A stretch of 32,031 nt of DNA from Acidimicrobiaceae bacterium (lineage in GTDB: Bacteria; Actinomycetota; Acidimicrobiia; Acidimicrobiales; RAAP-2): positions 1-32,031 of the forward strand of contig DAHUZS010000125.1 in NCBI GenBank assembly GCA_027315045.1, given 5' to 3'. This document shows, piece by piece, positions 23,765 through 32,031 of the stretch. Position 1 is the first letter of the stretch; each line of letters begins with the position of its first letter. The notes under the pieces were generated by a model. It ran no database searches, had not been told where the DNA came from, and worked only from the letters and a program-made list of their open reading frames with translations. Both the position numbers and the translations under genes were made by a program.

Positions 23765-25429
23765 TCAGTAGCGGTCCAACTCCGCCGCCAGCTGGTCCAG
23801 TCCCATGCCTCCGAGGTCCAGCGCGAAGCGATGAAAGTCCTTCAGGTCGAAGGCCGTACCCTTGCGCGCCTCGGCTCGGGCCCGGCTCTCCAGCCAGACC
23901 CGCTCGCCGACCTTGTAGGAGATCGCCTGGCCGGGCATGCCCAGGTAGCGGTCCACCTCGGAGGCCATGAAGTCTGCCGGGAAGCACGAGCGCTCGATCA
24001 CGAACGGCAGGGCTAGCTCGGGCGTCCAGCGCTCGCCCGGGTGGTAGCGCTCGTCGGGGGGGATCGGGAGCTCGAGATGCATGCCGATGTCGACGATCAC
24101 CCTGACGGCCCGCATGGCGTGGGACGACAGCATGCCGAGCTCGTAGGCCGGGTCCTCCAGGTAGCCGAGCTCACCCATCAGTCGTTCGGCGTAGAGGGCC
24201 CAGCCCTCCCCGTGCCCCGAGGTGAAGCCGGCCAGCCGCTGGTACCGGTTCAGCCGGTCGTTCCGGTAGCGGACCTGGGCGATCTGCAGGTGGTGGCCGG
24301 GGACTGCCTCGTGGTAGCAGACCGAGACCTCCCGCCACAGGGGGAACCGGGTCTTGCCCAGTGTCGGATACCAGGTGCGCCCGGGCCGGGAGAAGTCCTC
24401 GCTCGGTCCGGTGTAGTACATGGCGGCGGCCCCGCCGGGCGGGGCGATCATCGCCTCGCACCGTCTGATCGGTTCGGCGATGTCGAAGTGGACCCCGTCG
24501 AGCGCGGCGACGGTCCGGTCGATCAGTTCCTGGTTCCAGTGTCGGAAGTTCTCGACCCCCTCGATGAGGTGGTCGGGCTCGGACTCCAGCTTGGCGGTGA
24601 CCTCGCCGAGGTCGGCTCCCGGCATGATCTCGTCGGCGACGGTAGCCATGCGGTCCTCGATGCGGCGGAGCTCGTCCCAACCGAAGTGATAGGTGTCCTC
24701 GAGATTGAGCTCGGAACCGGTGAAGGACCGGGCGGCCAGCGCGTAGCGCTCCCGCCCGACCGGGTCCTTCTCGGTTGCGCCGGGAAGGTATTCCTCCCGA
24801 AGCCAGGCCCCGAGCTTGACGAATGCCCGCCCGGCGGCCACCGCGCCGCGATCGAGCGCCGTGGCGGAGGGCCCACCGGAATATTTCGCCACCAGGTCGG
24901 CGAAGAACGACGCGCCGCCGCCCGCTCCACCCCAGGCATCGCATTGCTTGGCGCAGGCCAGGACCTGGCGTCTCGGGCTGCTCAGCGCGCGCCTCAGGCC
25001 CTCGCCGAGGGTCACCTTCAGTTGGTCGATCGCGTCGGGCACCGCCTCGAGGCGCGCGCAGATCACCCCCCAGTCGTGTTCGTCGTCGGTGGCCATCAGA
25101 TCGAAGCTCCGCCGCACCTGGCCCTGGGGGCTCGACAGCACCCGCAGCGGCCGCAGGTCCTCGCCCGTTTCGTGGATCTCCAGCGAGACGCTCAGCCGTT
25201 CGGCCATCACGGTGGCACCGATGCGCTCGGCGTCCGACACGGGCGCCGTCGCGGCCAGGGCGGCCAGGGCGGCCCGCCTCACTTCGGCGCGGGCCTCGAT
25301 CCCGGCCGGGGAGAGGTCGGGCAGGCGGTGGTCGTGGCCGGGCACACCCCAGGCCGTCGCCTCGATCGGATCGACGGCCGCCATCGCCTCGATGTAGCTC
25401 GAGGCGATCTCCTCGACGCTCGTCATCAT
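23765..25429 (-). CDS. DUF885 family protein (probable metallopeptidase)
   Basis: A 554-residue DUF885 protein, near the family's usual length. It has the zinc-site-like signature YHEAVPGHHLQ (H373, E374, H379, H380) and the second site SGHGEGWALYAE (H406, E408). Some members are annotated as carboxypeptidase-like or hydrolase-like. No signal peptide is apparent, so it is probably cytoplasmic. The start is unclear: two ATGs (25429 and 25426) directly follow AGAGGAGG, which is unusually close. It lies 43 bases after the oxidoreductase gene on the same strand, so it may be the last gene of that operon and could supply amino acids to it. Confidence 0.88.
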   Translation of the reverse strand: MMTSVEEIASSYIEAMAAVDPIEATAWGVPGHDHRLPDLSPAGIEARAEVRRAALAALAATAPVSDAERIGATVMAERLSVSLEIHETGEDLRPLRVLSSPQGQVRRSFDLMATDDEHDWGVICARLEAVPDAIDQLKVTLGEGLRRALSSPRRQVLACAKQCDAWGGAGGGASFFADLVAKYSGGPSATALDRGAVAAGRAFVKLGAWLREEYLPGATEKDPVGRERYALAARSFTGSELNLEDTYHFGWDELRRIEDRMATVADEIMPGADLGEVTAKLESEPDHLIEGVENFRHWNQELIDRTVAALDGVHFDIAEPIRRCEAMIAPPGGAAAMYYTGPSEDFSRPGRTWYPTLGKTRFPLWREVSVCYHEAVPGHHLQIAQVRYRNDRLNRYQRLAGFTSGHGEGWALYAERLMGELGYLEDPAYELGMLSSHAMRAVRVIVDIGMHLELPIPPDERYHPGERWTPELALPFVIERSCFPADFMASEVDRYLGMPGQAISYKVGERVWLESRARAEARKGTAFDLKDFHRFALDLGGMGLDQLAAELDRY

Positions 25430-25472
25430 CCTCCTCTGCTCGTCGATCGGTTCGCTCGGCCGGTGCGTTCGG

Positions 25473-28400
25473 TCAGCCGCCCGCAGTCAGCTCGGCTTGG
25501 AGCTCCTCAACCCGGGCCCGATAGCTGGCCACGCTGGCCAGCTTGACCTTCTCGTACCCCCGGATCAGGTCGGGAAGCTCGGCCAGGGCGACCACGAGCG
25601 GCACCGTGGTGTCGTCGAGCGCATCGCAGGCCGAAATCACCATGGCCCGGTACTCGTCCGGCAGCACCCGCTCCAATCGGCGCAGTGCGCTGTGACCGAA
25701 CGGGTCGATCGCGTGGCCCCGGACTCGCCGGGCCGCGCGCAGGAGCCGGAGCACTGGCCGGGCCGTCCGCCCGAAGCCGATCTTGTGGCCGAGACCGAGT
25801 GCCCGCAGCACCGGCGGGTGGAGTAGGACCCGGGTGCGCGCACCCTCCCCGAATTGGTCGGCCAAACGGGCCACCTCCAGGGGGTCGAGATGGAGGCGGG
25901 CCACCTCGTACTCGTCCTTGTAGGCCATCAGCTTGTGGAGCCCGCGGGCGAACGACCGCGCCACCGGGGTCCTCGGATCCGACGTCCTGGCCATCTCGAG
26001 TGCAACCACCTGCTCGACCGCCGCGCGGTAGGACGCCGCGTAGCGCGGGCCCTGGTAGTCGACGAGGTCGACCGCGCGGGCCTCGACCAGCTCGGCCAGG
26101 TCCACCGGGGGCTTCGACGGCGCCTGGCGCGGTGCCAGCGCCCGGTGCACCGCACCGAGGTCGACCGCCGCCACCCGTCCCCACCGAAAGGCGCGCACGT
26201 TGTCGGTCACGGCGACGCCGTTCAGCACGATGGCCGCCTCGATGGCCGAAGCAGGGATCGGCAGGCAGCCGTGCTGGAACGCGGCCCCGAGGAGGATCAT
26301 GTTCGGCGCCAACTGCAGCCGGCCGGCGATCCAGTCGGCGTCGAAGAACAGTCCGCTTCCCGCCAACGTCTCTCGTTCGATGCGGGCGACCAGTGCGGCC
26401 GACTTGGGGAAGTGGCTGAAGGGATCCTCGGCGAGCTCCATCGTGGCGACGGGCGCCGTGTTCACGACGGCGACCGTGCGCTCGCGGTCGCAGACCGCGA
26501 GGTTGGAGGAGGAGGCGGCCCCGAAGAAGTCGAAGCCGATCAGGACGTCAGCGGTCCGCATCGAGGCCCGGGGTGCGCCGGTCGGTGGCTCGGGCGCGAG
26601 ACGCACGTCAGAGACCACCGGCCCCCCCTTCTGTGCGAGGCCGGTCTGCTCGACCCCGGTGGCGAAGCGTCCGGCCAGATGAGCCGCCATCTGGACGATC
26701 CGGGAGATGGTGACGACACCGGTGCCACCGATCCCGGGCATTCGGACCAGCACGCTCTCGGGGACCCGAAGCTCGGGGTCCTCGGGTGTGAACGGCGGCT
26801 CGAACTTCGGCTCCGGATCGGGAGTCCCCACGACCTCGACGAAGGCCGGGCAGTCGCCCCGCACACAGGAGTAGTCGAGGTTGCAGCTGGCTTCGTCGAT
26901 CGCCGTCTTGCGCCCGTACTCGGTCTCGACCGGCACGAGGGACAGGCAGGTTGCCTTGCGCATACAGTCGCCGCAGCCCTCGCAGACCCGCTGGTTGATC
27001 CAGATCCGGCGGGCAGGAGTCGCGAGCGCGCCGCGGCGGCGCAGCCGGCGCTCCTCTGCTGCGCACCAGTCGTCGTGAATGAGGACGCTGACGCCGGGGG
27101 TCTGGGCCAGCTCCCGTTGGAGCGCGATGAGGTCGTCGCGGTGGTGGACGGTCGCGATGGCGTTGAGCTGGATGCCGCGGTATCCGGTCGGATCTGGTGT
27201 GGTGACCACCACTTTGCGCACGCCCTCGGCCGCCAGCAGGTCGACGAGGCGCTCCACGTCCAGCGAGCCGGCCGGACGCTGCCCCCCGGTCATCGCCACC
27301 GCGTGGTTGTACAAGAGCTTGTAGGTGAGGTCCACGCCGGCCGCCACCGAGGCCCGCAGCGCTAGCGACCCCGAGTGGAAGAAGGTGCCGTCCCCGAGGT
27401 TCTGGAAGTAGTGGGTGTCGTCGGTGAATGGGGCGAGCCCGATCCACTGCGCTCCCTCCCCGCCCATCTGGGTCATCCCGACCTGGCGGCCCCGTCCCTC
27501 GTCGTGCAGGGCCACCATGATGTGGCAGCCGATCCCGAGGCCCACGAGCAGGTCGTCGTCGGCCCGGGTCGAGATGTTGTGGGGACACCCCGAGCAAAAG
27601 AAGGGAGAACGGGTCGGGGGGACCTCGGCGGCGTCCGTTGTGATCTGCAGGGTGAGCCGCTCACGCGCTTCGACGCGCCGGAGCCACTGGCGCGCCCGTT
27701 CGGGAAGCTGGAGGCGGCGACCGAGCACCGAAGCGACCGTCTCGGCACTAACCGCGCCGTAGGCGGGGATGAGCGGGCGGCCGACTTCGTCGGTCCGGCC
27801 CACGATCACCGGCTGGTGCCGGTGATCGTAGAGGGCTTCTTTGAGTTGGGACTCGACGAAGGCCGTCTTGTCCTCGACGACCAGCACCTCTTGGACCCCA
27901 GCGACCAGGTCTCGCAGCACCAGCGGCTCGATTGGCCACGCCAGACCGATGCGCACCAGACGGATGCCCAGATCCTCGAGGTCGTCGTCGTCGAGGCCGA
28001 GATCAGCCAGCGCCCGCTGCACGGTGGCGAAAGGGAGCCCGGGCGCCACGATGGCGAGCCTGGGTCGACGGGGTTCGAAGTGGACGGCGTTGAGCGACCC
28101 GGAGTGCGCGTACTCGCCCACCCGGGGCAGGCGGAAGGAGTGGAGCCGGCGCTCGGCGTCGAGCGACTGGGGCCCCACGAGGAGCGGCTCGTGCAGTTCG
28201 CGCCCGGGATCGGGCCGGGGGACCAGGGTGTCGGGATCCCCGAGCCTCACGGTCGCCGAGGCATCGGCGATGTCCGAGACGATCTTGAGCGCGACCCAGG
28301 TGCCCGCGTACCGGGACAGTGCCACGGCGTGCAGGCCGAGGGTGAGGACGTCGGCCACCGAAGCCGGGGTGAGCAGCGGGATGAGCAGGCTCTTGGCCAT

Positions 28401-28913
28401 CTGCTCGCACGACGAGGGGAGGGTGGAGGACTTGCAGGTCGGATCGTCGCCCACGACGGCCACCGCCCCGCCGAGCGGGGAGGTCCCCGACAAGTTGCCG
28501 TGGCGGATGGCGTCTGCCGCCCGGTCGAGCCCGGGGTTCTTGCCGAACCAGAACCCCGCCACGCCGTCGTGGCGTCGGCCCGGCAGTTGCCCGAGCAGCT
28601 GGGTGCCGGCGACCGCGGTGGCGGCGAGCTCTTCGTTGAGACCCGGGGTGAAGACGACCCGGGCCTCGTCGAGTAGTGGCCGGTTGCGGTGGAGCTCGAG
28701 GTCGAGGCCCCCGAGGGGCGAACCCTCGTAGCCACAGACGAAGGCGGCGGTGTTGAGACCCCTGCGAGTGTCCAGGCGCCGCTGGTCCAGGATGAGCCGG
28801 ACCAGGGCCTCGATGCCCGAGAGGAACACGGTGCCGGTCTCGTCGGTGTACTTGTCCGAGAGCGCCACGCTGCGCAGCGCGGTTGCCTCCTCGACCTGGT
28901 GTTGGGTGGCCAC
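25473..28913 (-). CDS. Fused indolepyruvate-type 2-oxoacid:ferredoxin oxidoreductase
   Basis: A 1146-residue single-chain enzyme. Residues 1-420 hold the pyrimidine-binding and transketolase-like part. About 438-545 hold the TPP-binding part (FFCSGCPHN, then LGDGT and NHAVAMTGGQ). Residues 638-690 hold a ferredoxin-like cluster region with CEGCGDC-x5-C (C644, 647, 650, 656) and C677/C683/C688. The gamma domain begins at PGIGGTGVVT (about 726), and a DUF6537-type C-terminus follows. It oxidises aryl- or branched-chain 2-oxo acids to acyl-CoA and CO2, reducing ferredoxin. It starts with GTG, 17 bases after the amino-acid dehydrogenase gene, so the pair forms an oxidative amino-acid route. Confidence 0.92.
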   Translation of the reverse strand: MATQHQVEEATALRSVALSDKYTDETGTVFLSGIEALVRLILDQRRLDTRRGLNTAAFVCGYEGSPLGGLDLELHRNRPLLDEARVVFTPGLNEELAATAVAGTQLLGQLPGRRHDGVAGFWFGKNPGLDRAADAIRHGNLSGTSPLGGAVAVVGDDPTCKSSTLPSSCEQMAKSLLIPLLTPASVADVLTLGLHAVALSRYAGTWVALKIVSDIADASATVRLGDPDTLVPRPDPGRELHEPLLVGPQSLDAERRLHSFRLPRVGEYAHSGSLNAVHFEPRRPRLAIVAPGLPFATVQRALADLGLDDDDLEDLGIRLVRIGLAWPIEPLVLRDLVAGVQEVLVVEDKTAFVESQLKEALYDHRHQPVIVGRTDEVGRPLIPAYGAVSAETVASVLGRRLQLPERARQWLRRVEARERLTLQITTDAAEVPPTRSPFFCSGCPHNISTRADDDLLVGLGIGCHIMVALHDEGRGRQVGMTQMGGEGAQWIGLAPFTDDTHYFQNLGDGTFFHSGSLALRASVAAGVDLTYKLLYNHAVAMTGGQRPAGSLDVERLVDLLAAEGVRKVVVTTPDPTGYRGIQLNAIATVHHRDDLIALQRELAQTPGVSVLIHDDWCAAEERRLRRRGALATPARRIWINQRVCEGCGDCMRKATCLSLVPVETEYGRKTAIDEASCNLDYSCVRGDCPAFVEVVGTPDPEPKFEPPFTPEDPELRVPESVLVRMPGIGGTGVVTISRIVQMAAHLAGRFATGVEQTGLAQKGGPVVSDVRLAPEPPTGAPRASMRTADVLIGFDFFGAASSSNLAVCDRERTVAVVNTAPVATMELAEDPFSHFPKSAALVARIERETLAGSGLFFDADWIAGRLQLAPNMILLGAAFQHGCLPIPASAIEAAIVLNGVAVTDNVRAFRWGRVAAVDLGAVHRALAPRQAPSKPPVDLAELVEARAVDLVDYQGPRYAASYRAAVEQVVALEMARTSDPRTPVARSFARGLHKLMAYKDEYEVARLHLDPLEVARLADQFGEGARTRVLLHPPVLRALGLGHKIGFGRTARPVLRLLRAARRVRGHAIDPFGHSALRRLERVLPDEYRAMVISACDALDDTTVPLVVALAELPDLIRGYEKVKLASVASYRARVEELQAELTAGG

Positions 28914-28930
28914 GGCGCGCCTCGGCTGCT

Positions 28931-29977
28931 TCAGTCGGGCACCGTGACCCGATGGCCCAGACGGGTCGACGCCCCGTCTTCGGCGATCGAGAGCGGGGTG
29001 CGGTTGGTGGCGCGCGCCGTCTCGAGGATCTCTCGCACTTGGTCACCGATGCCCTGGAGCGCGGCGGTCGTCCTCGGTTCATCCCACCCCGAACGGGCGG
29101 CGAAGATCGCGATCACGCCGCCCGAGTTGATGGCAAAGTCCGGGACATAGTCGATCCCCCGAGCCGCGAGCAGCTCTGCGGCGCCACGATGGGAGAGCAC
29201 GTCATTGGCGGCACCGGCGATCACCTCGCAGGCGAGCACGCTGGCCGTCTCGGCGTCAATCAGCCGGCCGATCGCACAGGGTGCGAAGACGTCGCAGGGG
29301 TGGCCGATCACCCGGTCCCGAGGGACGACGGAGCCGTCCACCAGGGCGGCAACCCGGTGGGCCCGCTCCGGTTCGACGTCGCTCACCAGGACCACGGCCT
29401 TCGCCCCGGCCAGCTTCCGGGCGAGGGACGAGCCCACGTGACCGGCCCCTTGGATCAGGACGGTCCGCCCGGCGAGGCCGGCCGGCCAGTGCAGGCGGGT
29501 CACCGCCTCGATCCCGGCGAACAGTCCGACCGCCGTCGCCTCCGACGGCTCGAGCACGCAGATCCCGGGCGCCCGAGTGGCCACGATCCGCAGGTCGTCG
29601 AGGGTCGTGCCCATGTCCAATCCTGGGACGTATCGGCCGCCGAGCCAGGCCACCGACCGGCCGAAGGCCTCCATCACGGCACGGCGGATCGGACCCGAGG
29701 AGACGGGGACCGGTCGGAAGACGACCGATTTGGCCCCACCACTGGCGATCCCGGCCAGCGCGCTCTTGAGCGTCATGACCCGGGCCAGCCGGCGGGCCTC
29801 GGTGATGGCGGCGGCTTCGTCGGGGTAGGTCCGCCACCGGATCCCGCCGATCGCCGGACCGAGGGTACTGTCGTCGATCGCGATCGCCGTGCCGAGGCCC
29901 GAGTCGCGGTCGTGCACCACCACCAGTTGCTCGGTCTGGTCGAGGCCCAGGCCGGGATCCTCACCCGAACGGGTCAT
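28931..29977 (-). CDS. Leucine/phenylalanine/valine-type amino-acid dehydrogenase
   Basis: A 348-residue Glu/Leu/Phe/Val dehydrogenase. It has GPAIGGIRW, catalytic lysines K71 and K83 (MTLKSALAGIASGGAKSVV), D121 in PGLDMGTTLDD, and the NAD site GAGHVGSSLA near residue 176. Spacing of the two lysines equals that of bacterial leucine dehydrogenase (K68/K80). It converts a branched-chain or aromatic amino acid to the 2-oxo acid and ammonia. The gene is 17 bases upstream of the oxidoreductase and divergent from the acyl-CoA synthetase. Confidence 0.9.
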   Translation of the reverse strand: MTRSGEDPGLGLDQTEQLVVVHDRDSGLGTAIAIDDSTLGPAIGGIRWRTYPDEAAAITEARRLARVMTLKSALAGIASGGAKSVVFRPVPVSSGPIRRAVMEAFGRSVAWLGGRYVPGLDMGTTLDDLRIVATRAPGICVLEPSEATAVGLFAGIEAVTRLHWPAGLAGRTVLIQGAGHVGSSLARKLAGAKAVVLVSDVEPERAHRVAALVDGSVVPRDRVIGHPCDVFAPCAIGRLIDAETASVLACEVIAGAANDVLSHRGAAELLAARGIDYVPDFAINSGGVIAIFAARSGWDEPRTTAALQGIGDQVREILETARATNRTPLSIAEDGASTRLGHRVTVPD

Positions 29978-30292
29978 CGCGGTGCTGGGGCGAGGTTCCG
30001 CTCGGCGGGGGCGACACGAGACAGTCCTAGTCCGTCACGGCCCGAGGTGCGAGAGATAGTCGGTTGGACCGGTTCCCAGTCGCCCAGAAGCCGCCCAGCC
30101 CCGAGGCGACGGAGTCCACCTGACCCGAACGGACGGAGTGTTGGTGACCAGGGCCGGCACAACGGGGCTGCCACGGCACCGCCCGCCCCCCGAGCCGCTC
30201 GAGCGGCGGGTATGGCAGACTCGACCGCATCGGTGAGGCGGCGCGGGGCGCCGCTCACCTTCCTGGAGCCGGCCACCGACAGGAGCGCACCC
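29978..30292. other. Intergenic region between divergent dehydrogenase and synthetase
   Basis: About 315 bases, no credible gene. It contains a 14-base perfect palindrome GCCGCTCGAGCGGC at 30194-30207, some 85 bases before the synthetase ATG. It probably holds both promoters. In such GC-rich sequence the palindrome may be chance. Confidence 0.4.
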
Positions 30293-31843
30293 ATGTATGC
30301 CGCCGAGCACGCCCGCAGGAACCCCGACAAGCCGGCGATCATCATGGCGACGAGCGGAGAGGTGGTCACCTACGGCCAGTACGAGGAGACGGCCAACCGC
30401 CTGGCCCACCTCCTCCGTGACACCGGACTGTCGCGCGGCGACCACATGGCCATCTTCATGGAGAACCACCCGAAGATGCTCATGACCGAGGGCGCCGGCG
30501 AGCGCACCGGGCTCTACTTCACGTGCATCAACTCCTACCTCTCGCCCGAAGAGGTCGCCTACATCATCAATGACTCCGAGTCCCGGGTGGTGGTGACCAG
30601 CGCGGCCAAGGCCGAGGTGGCCCACCAGCTGCCCGCATTGTGCCCGAAGGTGGAGCGCTGGCTCATGGTCGGCGACGAGGGGATCGCCGGCCCCTTCGAG
30701 TCCTTCGACGCCGCTCTCGCTGCCTATCCCGGCACCCCCATCGACGACGAGCAGCTCGGCGTCCCGATGCTGTACTCCTCGGGCACCACCGGCCAGCCGA
30801 AGGGCATCTACCGCGCCCTTCCCGAGACCACGCCGGGGGCGAACGCCCAGGCGGGCGCAGGGTTGGGGGCCATCTGGCGCTTCCGCGAGGAGATGGTGTA
30901 CCTCAACCCCGCCCCCCTCTACCACTCGGCCCCTCAGTCGAGCGTGGGCATCACGATCCGGCTGGGAGCCACCGCGGTGATCATGGAGCACTTCGACGCG
31001 GCCCAGTTCCTCGAGCTGGTGGAGCGCTATCGGGTCACCCACTCCCAGGTCGTGCCGACCATGTTCTCTCGGCTGCTGAAGCTGCCCGAGAAGGTACGCA
31101 AGGAGGCCGACGTCTCCTCGCTCGAAGTGATCGTGCACGCCGCGGCGCCTTGTCCGATCCCGGTGAAGGAGCAGATGATCGAGTGGTTCGGGCCGATCAT
31201 CCTCGAGTACTACGCCGCCACCGAAGCCAACGGGTTCACGCTGGTCGACTCGGCGGACTGGCTGGCCCACAAGGGAACCGTCGGCCGGGCGCTGCTCGGC
31301 CAGATCCTGATCCTTGACGAAGAGGGCCACGAGTGCCCGACCGGGGTGCCTGGGACGGTGTGGTTCAAGGGGGCGACCAACTTCGAGTACTTCAACGACC
31401 CGGTCAAGACGGCCGAGTCGCGCAACTCGGCCGGGGACACCAGCACCGTCGGTGACGTCGGCTACCTCGACGAGAACGGCTACCTGTTCCTCACCGACCG
31501 CAAGACCTACATGATCATCTCGGGCGGGGTGAACATTTATCCCCAGGAGACCGAGAACCTGCTCATCACCCACCCCAAGGTCATGGACGCGGCGGTCATC
31601 GGGGTTCCTGACGAGGATCTCGGCGAAGCCGTGAAGGCCGTGGTCCAGCCGGCCGAAGGGGTGGAGCCCGGCCCGGAGCTGGAACGGGAGCTGATCACCT
31701 TCTGCCGGGAGCACCTCGCCCACTTCAAGTGTCCGCGCTCGATCGACTTCGAGGCCGAACTGCCGCGCCTGCCCACCGGCAAGCTCTACAAGCGCCTGCT
31801 TCGCGATCGCTTTTGGGCCGACCACAACAGCAGGATCGTCTGA
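30293..31843 (+). CDS. Acyl-CoA synthetase (AMP-binding family)
   Basis: A 516-residue adenylate-forming enzyme. It has the P-loop-like motif YSSGTTGQPKG (161-171), YYAATEANG in the A5 position, the A7-like VGDVGYLDENGYLFLTDRK, the hinge, and the catalytic lysine at about residue 497 (PTGKLYKRLLRD). It converts a carboxylic acid, CoA and ATP to acyl-CoA, AMP and pyrophosphate. Substrate is open: fatty, branched or aryl acid. AGGAGCG precedes the ATG at 30293. The divergent neighbour is an amino-acid dehydrogenase, so an acid derived from amino acids is plausible. The long frame upstream of 30293 lies opposite the dehydrogenase and is not used. Confidence 0.92.
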   Translation: MYAAEHARRNPDKPAIIMATSGEVVTYGQYEETANRLAHLLRDTGLSRGDHMAIFMENHPKMLMTEGAGERTGLYFTCINSYLSPEEVAYIINDSESRVVVTSAAKAEVAHQLPALCPKVERWLMVGDEGIAGPFESFDAALAAYPGTPIDDEQLGVPMLYSSGTTGQPKGIYRALPETTPGANAQAGAGLGAIWRFREEMVYLNPAPLYHSAPQSSVGITIRLGATAVIMEHFDAAQFLELVERYRVTHSQVVPTMFSRLLKLPEKVRKEADVSSLEVIVHAAAPCPIPVKEQMIEWFGPIILEYYAATEANGFTLVDSADWLAHKGTVGRALLGQILILDEEGHECPTGVPGTVWFKGATNFEYFNDPVKTAESRNSAGDTSTVGDVGYLDENGYLFLTDRKTYMIISGGVNIYPQETENLLITHPKVMDAAVIGVPDEDLGEAVKAVVQPAEGVEPGPELERELITFCREHLAHFKCPRSIDFEAELPRLPTGKLYKRLLRDRFWADHNSRIV

Positions 31844-32031
31844 TTCCCTATAGGGGACACGCCGTCAAGACCTGATCCGAAGGATCGTCTCCAGGCTTGC
31901 TTGACCCTCAGCTGGCGAGGGCAGAGGATGCATCGGGGGGAGGGTTGCCCCGTCTGGCGACACCTCGAGCGTTCGGCTTCGATTGTCCCGAGGACGTTCT
32001 TGGGAACCCTCCCGCTCTTCTTCGAGTGCCG
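31844..32031. other. Right edge, no gene recognised
   Basis: Intergenic sequence after the synthetase stop. CCCTATAGGG (31846-31855) is a perfect ten-base palindrome just after the stop but has no U-run. The minus strand is open at the edge and might hold the end of a gene that continues beyond the window. Confidence 0.35.

Noticed and set aside
24041-25546. 501-residue plus-strand frame
   Set aside because: Antisense shadow of the DUF885 gene, with no domain and a low-complexity composition.
25854-28676. Long plus-strand frames opposite the oxidoreductase
   Set aside because: They mirror the minus-strand gene codon positions and carry no motifs.
30035-31825. 596-residue minus-strand frame
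   Set aside because: It lies wholly opposite the acyl-CoA synthetase, is His/Gly/Val-rich in the manner of an antisense GC frame, and has no recognisable domain.
31846-31855. Palindrome CCCTATAGGG as a terminator
   Set aside because: No loop and no following U-run; too short to support a terminator call.

Overview
The window looks like chromosomal DNA of a high-GC actinobacterium, possibly Acidimicrobiia or a relative. This is inferred from gene content, not from a marker gene. The clues are a PAC2-family protein, an SCO6745-type protein, a mycothiol-dependent isomerase-like gene, a Cfp30B-like double-VOC protein, an MhuD-type haem mono-oxygenase, an ECF sigma factor with a SnoaL-like tail, many GTG starts and very GC-rich third positions. 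No rRNA, tRNA, CRISPR array, phage module or recognisable defence island was seen.

Left part (1-7.0 kb): a decayed IS1380-type transposase; a translationally coupled pair made of a BNR/Asp-box propeller protein and a MoaD/ThiS-like protein ending in Gly-Gly; three small genes (two single- or double-pass membrane proteins and one conserved soluble protein); an ACAD10/11-type acyl-CoA dehydrogenase; a decayed IS110-type transposase; and a stand-alone LigD-type DNA polymerase domain.

Middle part (7.0-22 kb): a PAC2 protein, a secreted protein with two CAP-like repeats, an enoyl-CoA hydratase divergent from an IsdG/MhuD-like haem mono-oxygenase, a possible TetR / class V aminotransferase / GNAT operon, an ECF sigma factor overlapping an antisense STAS-like gene, a double-VOC protein, a cupin, a metallo-beta-lactamase-fold hydrolase, an SCO6745-family protein and a DUF72 protein. 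Four genes here are broken by several frameshifts: a mycothiol-dependent isomerase-like gene, a serine beta-lactamase-like gene, a Rieske oxygenase and a YjbR gene. Several breaks lie in homopolymer runs, so gene decay and assembly error both remain possible.

Right part (22-32 kb): all frames are clean. A haloalkane dehalogenase overlaps a single-cysteine DsbA-fold protein by four bases. A leucine/phenylalanine-type dehydrogenase, a fused indolepyruvate-type 2-oxoacid:ferredoxin oxidoreductase and a DUF885 protein follow one another on the minus strand, with an acyl-CoA synthetase divergent from them. The simplest reading is oxidation of amino acids through 2-oxo acids to acyl-CoAs, feeding enzymes such as the dehydrogenase and hydratase elsewhere in the window.

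No clearly new system stands out. The best leads are the Gly-Gly ubiquitin-like/propeller pair, the amino-acid dehydrogenase/oxidoreductase operon, the antisense sigma/STAS overlap and the dehalogenase/DsbA-fold pair.
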